Positions 25,497 through 32,927 of a DNA stretch of 64,000 bases are shown here, in pieces. This DNA is from Chryseobacterium sp. Leaf180 (lineage in GTDB: Bacteria > Bacteroidota > Bacteroidia > Flavobacteriales > Weeksellaceae), in the NCBI RefSeq assembly GCF_001424585.1, contig NZ_LMPJ01000010.1:176000-239999 (forward strand), given 5' to 3'. The notes beneath the pieces were generated by a model. The model did no database searches. It saw only the letters and a list, made by a program, of their open reading frames with translations, and was not told where the DNA came from. The first letter of the stretch is position 1; each line of letters begins with the position of its first letter. A program made the translations under genes and the position numbers.

Positions 25497-26294
25497 ATGA
25501 ACAGCTTTGCTGCAAAAAAATATCTTCTTTTACTCACTTTCTCAGTTTTCGGATGGTCTTTCGGGCAGAATAAAATACCGTTTGGCGTGGTAAAAGCCGA
25601 AGAAGGTTATGCAATGGTGCGTGTGCCCAAAGATAATTACCGCAAAATCGTCGATAAAATAAGGATGAAAAAAGGCGATGTTTTCGTCTATGTAAAACCT
25701 GCGCCGGGAGAAACCGACTGGATCTGGATCAAATATCCGGATAAAACCGACGACGAAAAACCTTTCGTACGATACGACAGCCTTAATAAAGAAGGTATGG
25801 TGAATAAAGACCGAATCGCTTATGTAGATCAGCTGCCGGCTTTCACCCCGACAAAATCTAAAAACGGAAGATCGGTTATTTTTACAGATAATTCTAACCA
25901 GAAAATACCTACGGCACAAAGAACGAAAGTGGTGATCGACGTTTATCCGTCCAATGCAGGCTTCAGAAAACAGGAAAAAGATGCTAACGGAAATATTATT
26001 AAAATCGATAAAGTAAAACCCTGGGGAATCAGCAAAGAACTTCCGGAAGGCATGACGGAAATTAAATCCATCCGTGTGCAGCAGCCAGGCAGAGGTTCGG
26101 TTTTTGTGCGGGAAGCGATCAAAAATCTTTTTCAGCCAACGATGGATTTTGAAAAAATGGGCGTGACTTCACTAGACGATAATAATATATTCCTATACAT
26201 GATCAACGGAAGCGGAGAAAACAGATATGTGACTTTCTGGACAATCAAAGACGGCAAAGCCATCAGCCAGATTATTTATCATCAGCCGGAATAA
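25497..26294 (+). CDS. Secreted protein of unknown function
   Basis: A 265-residue exported protein with a type I signal peptide (about 1-24, ending SFGQ). The mature part is mostly beta-like and rich in Lys, Asp and Pro (VFVYVKPAPGETDWIWIKYP; RGSVFVREAIKNLFQP). No family recognised. It is 57 bp downstream of nadE and may be co-transcribed, though a near-consensus TATCTTTA lies between. It ends at a hairpin terminator just before the second cobalamin riboswitch. Confidence 0.7.
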   Translation: MNSFAAKKYLLLLTFSVFGWSFGQNKIPFGVVKAEEGYAMVRVPKDNYRKIVDKIRMKKGDVFVYVKPAPGETDWIWIKYPDKTDDEKPFVRYDSLNKEGMVNKDRIAYVDQLPAFTPTKSKNGRSVIFTDNSNQKIPTAQRTKVVIDVYPSNAGFRKQEKDANGNIIKIDKVKPWGISKELPEGMTEIKSIRVQQPGRGSVFVREAIKNLFQPTMDFEKMGVTSLDDNNIFLYMINGSGENRYVTFWTIKDGKAISQIIYHQPE

Positions 26295-26314
26295 ATATCT
26301 TTAAAATTAATCAG

Positions 26315-26322
26315 TACTTTTG
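26315..26322 (+). promoter_or_regulatory. -7 element upstream of second cobalamin riboswitch
   Basis: TACTTTTG is an exact TAnnTTTG match 46 bp before the aptamer. A terminator hairpin lies between it and the aptamer, so it may be a fortuitous match. Confidence 0.35.
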
Positions 26323-26335
26323 TGACTGAAACTGG

Positions 26336-26363
26336 TGCTGCGAAGTGTTTCGCAGCATTTTTT
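26336..26363 (+). terminator. Terminator after the secreted-protein gene
   Basis: A 9-bp perfect stem (TGCTGCGAA / TTCGCAGCA), loop GTGT, then six Ts. It lies 42 bp after the stop codon at 26294 and 5 bp before the riboswitch. Confidence 0.85.
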
Positions 26364-26367
26364 GTAA

Positions 26368-26515
26368 CCGGTTCTGCCAAACGGCAGATGAAAAGGGAAT
26401 CATGTGAAAATCATGAGCTGTCGCGCAACTGTATGTGACTGAAATTTTTATCAAAAAGCCACTGTGCTACGCATGGGAAGGCGGTAAAAATGTCACGAGC
26501 CAGGAGACCTGCCAT
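26368..26515 (+). promoter_or_regulatory. Second cobalamin riboswitch, upstream of acyl-CoA thioesterase
   Basis: The aptamer blocks are all present: AAAGGGAATCATGTGAAAAT, GAGCTGTCGCGCAACTGTA, GCCACTG (exact), CATGGGAAGGCGG and GAGCCAGGAGACCTGCC. The 123 nt between it and the ATG at 26639 contain short hairpins (AAACTT-N9-AAGTTT; CCG-N5-CGG followed by TTTTATTTTT) that could form the expression platform. The downstream gene has no recognised link to B12, which is unusual for this class. Confidence 0.93.
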
Positions 26516-26638
26516 TACTACTTTGAGCTAAAACTTTCGCGATTGAAGTTTGCCGGCTGTCGGTTTTATTTTTCCGGATATTTTCCGGGATAATATTCTG
26601 TTTTGCGGTGACTTTTTTCGTTTTTAAATATTTTAAAA

Positions 26639-27022
26639 ATGACAACAGAACAGAGAATTGATTCTTCAGAAACACGAATTTTCAAAGCCGTATTTCCAAA
26701 CACAACCAATCATTACGACACGCTTTTTGGCGGTACTGCGATGCAGCTGATGGATGAAGTAGCTTTTATCACCGCGACAAGATTTGCCAGAAAACGAGTA
26801 GTGACGGTGAGCAGCGATAAAATTGATTTTAAAAAACCAATTCCGGCAGGAACAATTGTCGAACTTATCGGAAGAGTCTCTCACGTCGGAAACACGAGTC
26901 TGAAGGTAAATGTAGAAATTTTTACAGAACAGATGTATTCTTATGAAAGGGAACGCGCGATCGTAGGAGATTTTACTTTTGTAGCGATTGATGATGAGAA
27001 AAAACCGGTGGTTATTTTGTAA
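26639..27022 (+). CDS. Acyl-CoA thioesterase, hotdog fold (YciA/BFIT type)
   Basis: A 127-residue single hotdog domain that should hydrolyse acyl-CoA to free acid and CoA in the cytoplasm. NHYDTLFGGTAMQLMDEVAF carries the conserved N-x-x-G-x-x-(D/E) active-site pattern of the YciA/acyl-CoA hydrolase group, and VTVSSDKIDFKKPI and GRVSHVGNTS complete the fold. It is the first gene after a cobalamin riboswitch, with a 123-nt leader. Chain-length preference is not predictable here. A hairpin terminator follows. Confidence 0.85.
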   Translation: MTTEQRIDSSETRIFKAVFPNTTNHYDTLFGGTAMQLMDEVAFITATRFARKRVVTVSSDKIDFKKPIPAGTIVELIGRVSHVGNTSLKVNVEIFTEQMYSYERERAIVGDFTFVAIDDEKKPVVIL

Positions 27023-27071
27023 TGTCACTTGAGTTTTACAAATGATCACATTTTGATTTTGAATAAAATTG

Positions 27072-27104
27072 GGTTTCGGCGGGCAAAGCCCGCCGAAACC
27101 TTTT
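27072..27104 (+). terminator. Terminator after acyl-CoA thioesterase gene
   Basis: A perfect 13-bp stem (GGTTTCGGCGGGC / GCCCGCCGAAACC) with an AAA loop, followed by TTTT. Confidence 0.9.
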
Positions 27105-27259
27105 AAAATAAGCGTTAATTCCATCATATTTGCGCCGATTTCAAAGTAAATCCAGTCATATTCTAAGCAAATTTTCTCTCAATAAAAATCTAATTAAAAA
27201 TTATCAGGCTCATTTTCAGCACTTTAAGTTAAAGTAAAAATTTATTTTACTACTTTGTA
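27105..27259. other. AT-rich intergenic spacer without a gene
   Basis: No coding region, RNA or clear repeat is seen between the thioesterase terminator and the PadR promoter. Confidence 0.6.
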
Positions 27260-27291
27260 TTGCATATTACCATTTTGTTTACATATCTTTG
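27260..27291 (+). promoter_or_regulatory. Promoter of padR-pspC unit
   Basis: TTG (27260-27262), 21-bp spacer and an exact -7 TATCTTTG (27284-27291). The leader to the ATG at 27370 is about 70 nt and contains a short GGCA...TGCC hairpin around CTAGCTAG, a possible regulator site. Confidence 0.7.
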
Positions 27292-27369
27292 TAATGTAAA
27301 ATCGAAGAAGGCAAGTCTAGCTAGCTGCCGAAAGAGATTTTCAAAGCAAACTATTTAAATCAATTACAA

Positions 27370-27699
27370 ATGAATACTGAAAACACCAAAGCGCAAATGC
27401 GAAAAGGAATTCTGGAATTCTGTATTTTGAGCCTCATCAATCAACGTGAAATGTACGTGTCTGATCTGATCGACGAGCTGAAAAAAGGAAAACTGGATGT
27501 GGTGGAAGGAACACTTTACCCACTTCTTACAAGACTGAAAAACGGGGAATTCCTCTCCTACCGATGGGAAGAATCTACCGGAGGACCGCCCAGAAAATAT
27601 TATCAGATCACCGAAAAAGGTAAAACTTTCCTCCAAGAACTGCTGATTACCTGGAAAGATCTGACAGATGCTGTAAACCAAATTACCCAAAAATCTTAA
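27370..27699 (+). CDS. PadR-family transcriptional regulator
   Basis: A 109-residue winged-helix repressor: KGILEFCILSLINQREMYVSDL, then VEGTLYPLLTRLKNGEFLSYRW and GGPPRKYYQITEKG, the classical PadR core and wing. PadR proteins usually repress the neighbouring gene. Here the next gene, 11 bp downstream, encodes a PspC-domain membrane protein, a pairing common in Bacteroidetes. The ligand is unknown. Confidence 0.9.
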   Translation: MNTENTKAQMRKGILEFCILSLINQREMYVSDLIDELKKGKLDVVEGTLYPLLTRLKNGEFLSYRWEESTGGPPRKYYQITEKGKTFLQELLITWKDLTDAVNQITQKS

Positions 27700-27710
27700 A
27701 AACTAAAGCT

Positions 27711-29420
27711 ATGAATAAGACACTCTCAATAGGACTTGCCGGTTTTTCTTTTAATATAGAAGAACACGCATATATAAAACTCAGCGATTATCTGAACGCG
27801 TTGAGAAGCACGTTAGACGCCTCTGAAGCGGATGAAGTAATGCACGACATCGAAATCAGAATGGTGGAAATTTTCAAAGAATATCTTGCCAAAAGAGAAG
27901 TTATCAACGACGGAGATGTGGAGCGTGTAATCGCACAGATAGGTTCGCCAGAGATGATCGAAGAGCAGGAAGAAGCGTACTATTCTGATAAAAATACAAG
28001 AAAAGAATCAACTACAGGAACACTGTATACCGATAAAAAACAGCTTTTCCGCGATCCCGAAAGACAGAAAATCGCAGGTGTGTGTGCCGGTTTAGCTCAC
28101 TACACCGGTTTAGACATCACAGCAATGCGGGCGATTTGGTTAGGAATATTTATTCTCGGAATTTTCAGCGAAGGAATTTCTTCAACTTTGATTTTCTTCG
28201 TATATATTATTCTCTGGATTATTTTGCCTAAAGCAGAAACCGCAGCAGATTTTTTGAAAATGAAGGGAAAACCTATCAATTTTGACAATCTAAAAACTGA
28301 GTCTAATAAACTGGTACAGTTTGCCAACGAATCTACACAGCGTGTCGGTGAGATTTATATCGAAAACAAACCCTACATCAACAGTGCTGGGAGCAGTCTT
28401 TGGAATGTTGTAAAATATATCTTCGGAGCGCTTTTTATTGTACTCGCCGTAGGGAGCATCATCGGAACGTTTGTGGTTTTCGGCCTCTTCGGCATCAGCA
28501 GTAATTTTCCGGGAGCGAATGAAATGAGATTCCTTTTCGACGACGACGGTCTTTACAGTGTGCTTTCTGCGATGATTATTATCGGATCATTAATTCCGGC
28601 GATTATTTTTACCCTGTTGAGCATAAAAATATTTTCTCCTAAGACAAAACTCAGAAATATAGGTTGGGTAATCGGCGCATTATTTTTAATATTAATGGGA
28701 TTGGGAGCTTATTTCGCAGTGCAGATGGCACAGAAAGATATGTTGCTGAAAGGTCATAAAACAGATACACAGGAAGTAATGATTCCGACAGATTCTGATA
28801 CGATTTATGTTGATATGAAGCAGATTGCGATTCCACAAAACTTTATTGGCTACGATGACGATTTGTATTCAGATAAAACCTCAGTGTACGAAAAAGAAGG
28901 AATTGATCTGGAAATCAAGCGTGTACCGAATCTTAAAACACCTTATTTAATCATTAAGAAAGATGCTAAAGGATATAACATACCTTTGACAGTTTCTGTA
29001 CCGGTGGAAATTGTTGACAATAAAATTATTTTTCCCAATTTTATTAAATATCCATATGATCAGCGTTTCAGAAAGTATGACATCGATTACGAACTGGTAA
29101 TTCCTGAAAGCTCGGTGGTTATTTCTCTGAAAAAAGATGATATTTACGTAAGCGGCGATGCCAACGGCGACGGTAGGGATGATAATGATGAGAACGAAAA
29201 CGGCATCACGGTAGAAGAAAATAAAATTACCATCAACGGTTCTACGATTGAATACGATGAGAATAACAAAGACAGCGTCATAATCAACGGGAGAATATAT
29301 GCTAATGATGAAGCCAAAAAAGTAACTGATTCTCTGAAGAAAGGTTTCAAAGACTCTAAAAATTTTGACATCAAAATAAAAGGAAAAAACGACGAAATCT
29401 CGATAAAAACCAGCAAATAA
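27711..29420 (+). CDS. PspC-domain membrane protein with N-terminal helical domain
   Basis: A 569-residue inner-membrane protein. Residues 1-90 form a soluble helical region (DASEADEVMHDIEIRMVEIF), like the HAAS/DUF1700 domains paired with PadR. Residues 110-175 are a PspC domain (DPERQKIAGVCAGLAHYTGL plus a helix pair), followed by further membrane helices near 230-260, 280-305 and 320-340. The C-terminal 230 residues are a soluble, beta-rich, adhesin-like domain with an acidic loop DANGDGRDDND near residue 483 resembling a calcium-binding EF-hand or dockerin loop. It may act in envelope stress; that is inference from PspC. Confidence 0.85.
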   Translation: MNKTLSIGLAGFSFNIEEHAYIKLSDYLNALRSTLDASEADEVMHDIEIRMVEIFKEYLAKREVINDGDVERVIAQIGSPEMIEEQEEAYYSDKNTRKESTTGTLYTDKKQLFRDPERQKIAGVCAGLAHYTGLDITAMRAIWLGIFILGIFSEGISSTLIFFVYIILWIILPKAETAADFLKMKGKPINFDNLKTESNKLVQFANESTQRVGEIYIENKPYINSAGSSLWNVVKYIFGALFIVLAVGSIIGTFVVFGLFGISSNFPGANEMRFLFDDDGLYSVLSAMIIIGSLIPAIIFTLLSIKIFSPKTKLRNIGWVIGALFLILMGLGAYFAVQMAQKDMLLKGHKTDTQEVMIPTDSDTIYVDMKQIAIPQNFIGYDDDLYSDKTSVYEKEGIDLEIKRVPNLKTPYLIIKKDAKGYNIPLTVSVPVEIVDNKIIFPNFIKYPYDQRFRKYDIDYELVIPESSVVISLKKDDIYVSGDANGDGRDDNDENENGITVEENKITINGSTIEYDENNKDSVIINGRIYANDEAKKVTDSLKKGFKDSKNFDIKIKGKNDEISIKTSK

Positions 29421-29515
29421 CCTTGAGAGTGGATGAAGGTGTGAAAGGATAACAGACGTTTGAGATTCACATCCTTCTATTCTCAAAAGAATAAGAATTT
29501 TTTTTCAGGGATTCA

Positions 29516-29546
29516 TTGCAAAAGCCCGAAAAATGTTTTATATTCG
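29516..29546 (+). promoter_or_regulatory. Probable promoter of 20-residue ORF
   Basis: TTG (29516-29518), 20-bp spacer, TATATTCG (29539-29546), one mismatch to TAnnTTTG. It is followed by a 38-nt leader and the small ORF at 29585. Confidence 0.45.
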
Positions 29547-29584
29547 TAAAAAATTTCAACAACCAATAAACACATAGAAACAAA

Positions 29585-29647
29585 ATGGTACAGGTAGTTT
29601 TAGAAATTGTAGTGAAAATCGCAGATTTGATCAGCGCATTATTTTAA
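29585..29647 (+). CDS. Possible small hydrophobic peptide (20 residues)
   Basis: ATG to TAA encodes 20 residues, MVQVVLEIVVKIADLISALF. The helix is amphipathic, with E7, K11 and D14 on one side and Val, Ile, Leu and Phe elsewhere, recalling delta-toxin or phenol-soluble-modulin peptides and small type I toxins in character, not in proven homology. It has a promoter-like sequence before it and a strong terminator after it, so a discrete transcript of about 150 nt is plausible. An A-rich AACAAA precedes the ATG. It could also be a chance ORF. Confidence 0.4.
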   Translation: MVQVVLEIVVKIADLISALF

Positions 29648-29664
29648 CGGAAATTAAATTTCGA

Positions 29665-29672
29665 TATATTTG
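29665..29672 (+). promoter_or_regulatory. -7 element for acyltransferase gene, overlapping a terminator
   Basis: TATATTTG matches TAnnTTTG exactly, and the expected start point (about 29678-29680) falls inside the left arm of the hairpin at 29674-29700. Transcripts from here would lack part of that arm and escape termination. Confidence 0.5.
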
Positions 29673-29673
29673 T

Positions 29674-29704
29674 AAGTATAACCAAAGTTTGGTTATACTT
29701 TTTT
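29674..29704 (+). terminator. Terminator after the 20-residue ORF
   Basis: A 12-bp perfect stem (AAGTATAACCAA / TTGGTTATACTT), 3-nt loop, followed by six Ts when counted from the end of the right arm. Confidence 0.8.
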
Positions 29705-29717
29705 GTTTATACAGCAT

Positions 29718-30296
29718 ATGAAAAAAATATTTGCAAGACTTGTTTTAAAACTCATCGGCTGGAAGGTCGAGCTGCAGGGCGATGTAAACAATCTGAACCG
29801 TTGCATTCTCGTGGTGGCGCCACATACGCACAACTCAGAATATCTTCTTGGAAATCTCGCCTATCTTTCGCTTGGGAAACGGCTTAAAATCATCATCAAA
29901 GATTCGCATACAAAGGCTTGGTATGGCTTTTTGGTAAAGAGTTTTGGTGGTGTCGGAATCGACCGCGCACAAAAAAACGATCTCGTAAATTTCGTTGCGG
30001 AAGAATTTAGAAAAGATGATTTCAGTCTGGTAATCACTCCTGAAGGCACAAGAAGCTGGGTTCCAAAATGGAGAAAAGGATTTTATCACATGGCACTTGC
30101 AGCAAAAGTGGATGTAGTTTTGGCAGCCGGAGACTTTAAGCGCAAAACCATGTTCTTGGGCTATAAAATTCCGTTCGAAAGAATTGCTTCCATTTCTTAC
30201 GATGATTTGCTTAAAGAAATTGAGGAATATTATATCAAATACGACATTACACCAAAAATCGCCGCCAACTGGAATCCAAAACTTTCGGGAGAATAG
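29718..30296 (+). CDS. 1-acylglycerol-3-phosphate acyltransferase-like protein (PlsC family)
   Basis: A 192-residue membrane-associated acyltransferase of the PlsC family. The acyl-CoA/ACP catalytic motif is APHTHNSEYLLG, an HX4E variant of the usual HX4D, so catalysis with Glu or a non-standard role is possible. The second motif, VITPEGTRS, is intact. It is shorter than true PlsC (about 240). The ATG at 29718 is preferred over the TTG at 29703. It is followed 14 bp later by a MenI-like thioesterase on the same strand; the substrate is unknown. Confidence 0.8.
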   Translation: MKKIFARLVLKLIGWKVELQGDVNNLNRCILVVAPHTHNSEYLLGNLAYLSLGKRLKIIIKDSHTKAWYGFLVKSFGGVGIDRAQKNDLVNFVAEEFRKDDFSLVITPEGTRSWVPKWRKGFYHMALAAKVDVVLAAGDFKRKTMFLGYKIPFERIASISYDDLLKEIEEYYIKYDITPKIAANWNPKLSGE

Positions 30297-30310
30297 CGTA
30301 ATTCTATTAT

Positions 30311-30736
30311 ATGAAAAGGAATAAAAAAGAAATTTTAGCATTTCTAAACAATTGGGGCAAAGAAACTTTAGGCAAAACTCTGGAAATACATTTCACTGAT
30401 GTAGACCTGGAAAACGAGACTTTACAGGCGACGATGCCCGTGCAGCCAAAAGTGCATCAGCCATTTGGGATCTTACACGGTGGCGCGAGTGTTTCACTTG
30501 CCGAAACGCTGGGTTCATGTTTGTCTAACATTTTTATTGACGGAGAAAAGCAATACGCGGTGGGAACTAACATCAATTCCAATCATCTACGAAGCAAAAA
30601 AGACGGTATAGTAACAGGAACCGCCCGATTTATCAGGAAAGGTAAAACGATGCATGTTTCTGAAATCGAGATCCGCGATGAAAAAGATCAGCTGATCAAT
30701 CATACGACGATGACGAATAATGTTTTGAATAAGTAA
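30311..30736 (+). CDS. Hotdog-fold thioesterase, MenI/YdiI/PaaI type
   Basis: A 141-residue hotdog enzyme. VHQPFGILHGGASVSLAETLGS matches the DHNA-CoA thioesterase/PaaI signature (Q-P-x-G-x-x-HGG-x-x-x-x-x-E), and NINSNHLRSKKDG completes the substrate tunnel. MenI releases 1,4-dihydroxy-2-naphthoate in menaquinone synthesis. Isochorismate synthase at 34887 and MenC at 58374 in the same window support, but do not prove, that role; a phenylacetate or general thioesterase is the alternative. Ends at a strong terminator. Confidence 0.85.
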   Translation: MKRNKKEILAFLNNWGKETLGKTLEIHFTDVDLENETLQATMPVQPKVHQPFGILHGGASVSLAETLGSCLSNIFIDGEKQYAVGTNINSNHLRSKKDGIVTGTARFIRKGKTMHVSEIEIRDEKDQLINHTTMTNNVLNK

Positions 30737-30743
30737 AAATGTA

Positions 30744-30772
30744 GACTCAAAAATAATTTGAGTCTTTTTTTT
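30744..30772 (+). terminator. Terminator after MenI-like thioesterase gene
   Basis: An 8-bp stem (GACTCAAA / TTTGAGTC), 5-nt loop, then eight Ts. Confidence 0.9.
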
Positions 30773-30815
30773 GCAACTTTTTCAGATTTAATCATCTTAC
30801 AGTTAAATATTATTT

Positions 30816-31820
30816 ATGAAAAAACTTCTCCTTTCTTTTTTATTCTTGCTCTGCTTATTGAATTCCTGTGCTGACGATGAAAATATTATGGAAAGCAAAG
30901 TGGCATCTTATGATGTGTATGTTGCCGGCAAAGAAAATAATATGGCCTGCTACTGGAAAAATGGCGTAAAGACTGATCTTACAAATGGCGCAGGCATTAC
31001 TCCGATGAAAGTTATCGTGGAAAGTAATACTGTTTATGTATTAGGAGTTCAAAATAATACAGGATCTAACAGCGACTATTTTTTTTGGAAAAATAATGTG
31101 AGATATAATCTAAAAACCTATTTATCGGTCTCACCAACTTTCCGCCTCGTTATTAAAGATTTTGTTGTGAAAAATAACGTAGAATTATTCGCCGGATTGG
31201 TGGATGATGTGAATACACCATCGAGCTTCGCCGGAGATGTGTCTTACTGGAAAAACGGTGTCAAAACTGTTTTACAACTTAACCAATCACTTTACAACAA
31301 GATTTCGATCGACACGTATAATAATGATATTTATGTAAGTCCCAGTGGCAGCGGAGGATATTTTAAAAATAATACGTTCGTAAATACCGGTAGTGCCTGG
31401 TCCCAAAATTTCGCGCAGACAAACAACGACATTCATTTTCTGTATATACATAATAATAACCACAAACTAAGCTACTACAATACTGTAAACAACACAGTTT
31501 CGTACGAAAATGCATTCAACTACCCTAATATGACAGATTGTAAATTGATTGCCGATCCTTCGACCAATAATCTGTATGCTTTCAGTGAAGTTCTCGAAAG
31601 TGTTTATTATAAAAATAATCAGCAGATTACTGTTAATGATCCTGTATATCGGTTTATCGTAGATATGAAAGTCTTGCATGATAATATATATATGATCCGC
31701 GAAATTTCACCTTTTTCTACAACACCTATAAATTACAAAGTTTTTATTAATAATGTTGAGACGCAGGCAATAACCGGAAATATCGGCAGTTTCAATTCTG
31801 TTTTTGTGATTCCGAACTAA
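30816..31820 (+). CDS. Lipoprotein with YWKNG repeats, copy 1 of tandem pair
   Basis: A 334-residue lipoprotein: signal peptide and lipobox LLNSC (Cys19), then ADDEN, which fits a surface-export signal. The mature protein repeats units with tryptophan and glycine (DVYVAGKENNMACYWKNGVK; DYFFWKNNVR; DVSYWKNGVK), spaced as in a beta-propeller of roughly 40-50 residue blades. The function is unknown. The next gene is a paralogue sharing the opening SKVASYDVYVAG. It probably forms a transcript with that gene, the sigma factor and the outer-membrane protein. Confidence 0.78.
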   Translation: MKKLLLSFLFLLCLLNSCADDENIMESKVASYDVYVAGKENNMACYWKNGVKTDLTNGAGITPMKVIVESNTVYVLGVQNNTGSNSDYFFWKNNVRYNLKTYLSVSPTFRLVIKDFVVKNNVELFAGLVDDVNTPSSFAGDVSYWKNGVKTVLQLNQSLYNKISIDTYNNDIYVSPSGSGGYFKNNTFVNTGSAWSQNFAQTNNDIHFLYIHNNNHKLSYYNTVNNTVSYENAFNYPNMTDCKLIADPSTNNLYAFSEVLESVYYKNNQQITVNDPVYRFIVDMKVLHDNIYMIREISPFSTTPINYKVFINNVETQAITGNIGSFNSVFVIPN

Positions 31821-31867
31821 TTTTTTACAAGCTTTTTTTTCTTTTTGCATCTACTATTTAAAAACCA

Positions 31868-32923
31868 ATGACCATGAAAAATTTTATACTGCCTTTTCTG
31901 CTTTTGCTATTGTTTAATATATCTTGTGAAAATCAGGATGAACTGCTCGAAAGCAAAGTAGCGTCTTACGATGTGTATGTTGCCGGCACAGAAAATTTAC
32001 AGGTTGCTTACTGGAAAAACAATCAGAAAACCATTTTACCAGGCGGTGATAATCTGAATGGTGTTCAGATAGAGGTTGATAATAATGATGTGTATGTTCT
32101 AGCTGTGAATATTGAATCCATAGATCAGGTTCCTGCGTGGTATTTTTGGAAAAACGGAGTGAAAAACAATGTTGCACAATACCTTAATGTGACTGAAAAT
32201 ACTACAACGGTAAAAGACAATCTCAGTCTTTCACGAAAAATGATCGTGAGCAATGGAAATGTCTATTTTGCCGGAACGATGAAAAACCCAAACCCTACAT
32301 CAAGCGCAGATCAGTTTCAGATATGCTATTGGAAAAACGGAATTAAAACAGTTGTAAGCAGTACAAGTAGTGAATATGTTGGTGGATTTGAAATATTTAA
32401 TAATGACATTTACATGGTGACACGCAAAAACTTTAACCCTTTAAATATGACCTGGGATCTTACGCATTATAAAAATGGTGCTGTTTTTTCTGCTGTTGCA
32501 AATACTTCCGTCGCGCCTGAAGACTATTATAAAAACTTGTCTGATCTTTTTCTGCTTGAAAAATCTTTTTCTAGTCCTCCAAATAATTATTCCTACACGC
32601 AGTCTTATAAAAATGTTCAGACTTCTGCTAATTTTAATATGCCAGCAAATATAAATACAGCTGCAATAAAATACATTTACTGGAATGATACAGACCAATA
32701 CTACGTTGGAAACACTTTCTATTACAAAAACAGTACTTTGGTACAGATAAATGATCCCACTGGTTTTAATCAGATCGGACATCTTTTTGTAAATGATCAA
32801 AATATATACATGACAAGAATCCATAATAATATGGTGAAGTTTTACATCAACAATGTAGAAACAATGATGATTAATGATATAACGAAAGGTTGTCTTAACG
32901 ATATATTTGTCGTTCAAAATTAA
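31868..32923 (+). CDS. Lipoprotein with YWKNG repeats, copy 2 of tandem pair
   Basis: A 351-residue lipoprotein, lipobox FNISC (Cys20) followed by ENQDE. It shares with copy 1 the sequence ESKVASYDVYVAG and the blade motif AYWKNNQK, WYFWKNGVK and ICYWKNGIK; elsewhere the two have drifted, so this is a diverged tandem duplication and not an assembly artefact. Two ATGs (31868, 31874) are possible; either keeps the signal peptide. It ends 4 bp before the sigma-factor start codon, which suggests translational coupling. Confidence 0.78.
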   Translation: MTMKNFILPFLLLLLFNISCENQDELLESKVASYDVYVAGTENLQVAYWKNNQKTILPGGDNLNGVQIEVDNNDVYVLAVNIESIDQVPAWYFWKNGVKNNVAQYLNVTENTTTVKDNLSLSRKMIVSNGNVYFAGTMKNPNPTSSADQFQICYWKNGIKTVVSSTSSEYVGGFEIFNNDIYMVTRKNFNPLNMTWDLTHYKNGAVFSAVANTSVAPEDYYKNLSDLFLLEKSFSSPPNNYSYTQSYKNVQTSANFNMPANINTAAIKYIYWNDTDQYYVGNTFYYKNSTLVQINDPTGFNQIGHLFVNDQNIYMTRIHNNMVKFYINNVETMMINDITKGCLNDIFVVQN

Positions 32924-32927
32924 AAAT

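Noticed and set aside
26493..26675. 60-residue minus-strand ORF over the second riboswitch and thioesterase start
   Set aside because: It covers conserved aptamer sequence in antisense and has no start context or homology cue.
26666..27127. 153-residue minus-strand ORF
   Set aside because: It is antisense to the thioesterase gene and crosses its terminator.
27313..27332. GGCA...TGCC hairpin in the padR leader as a riboswitch
   Set aside because: The stem is only 4 bp with a palindromic CTAGCTAG loop; it fits no known riboswitch and is better seen as a possible protein site.
30816..32923. Tandem lipoproteins as an assembly duplication
   Set aside because: Only short blocks are identical; elsewhere the two genes differ in sequence and length, so this is a true diverged duplication.
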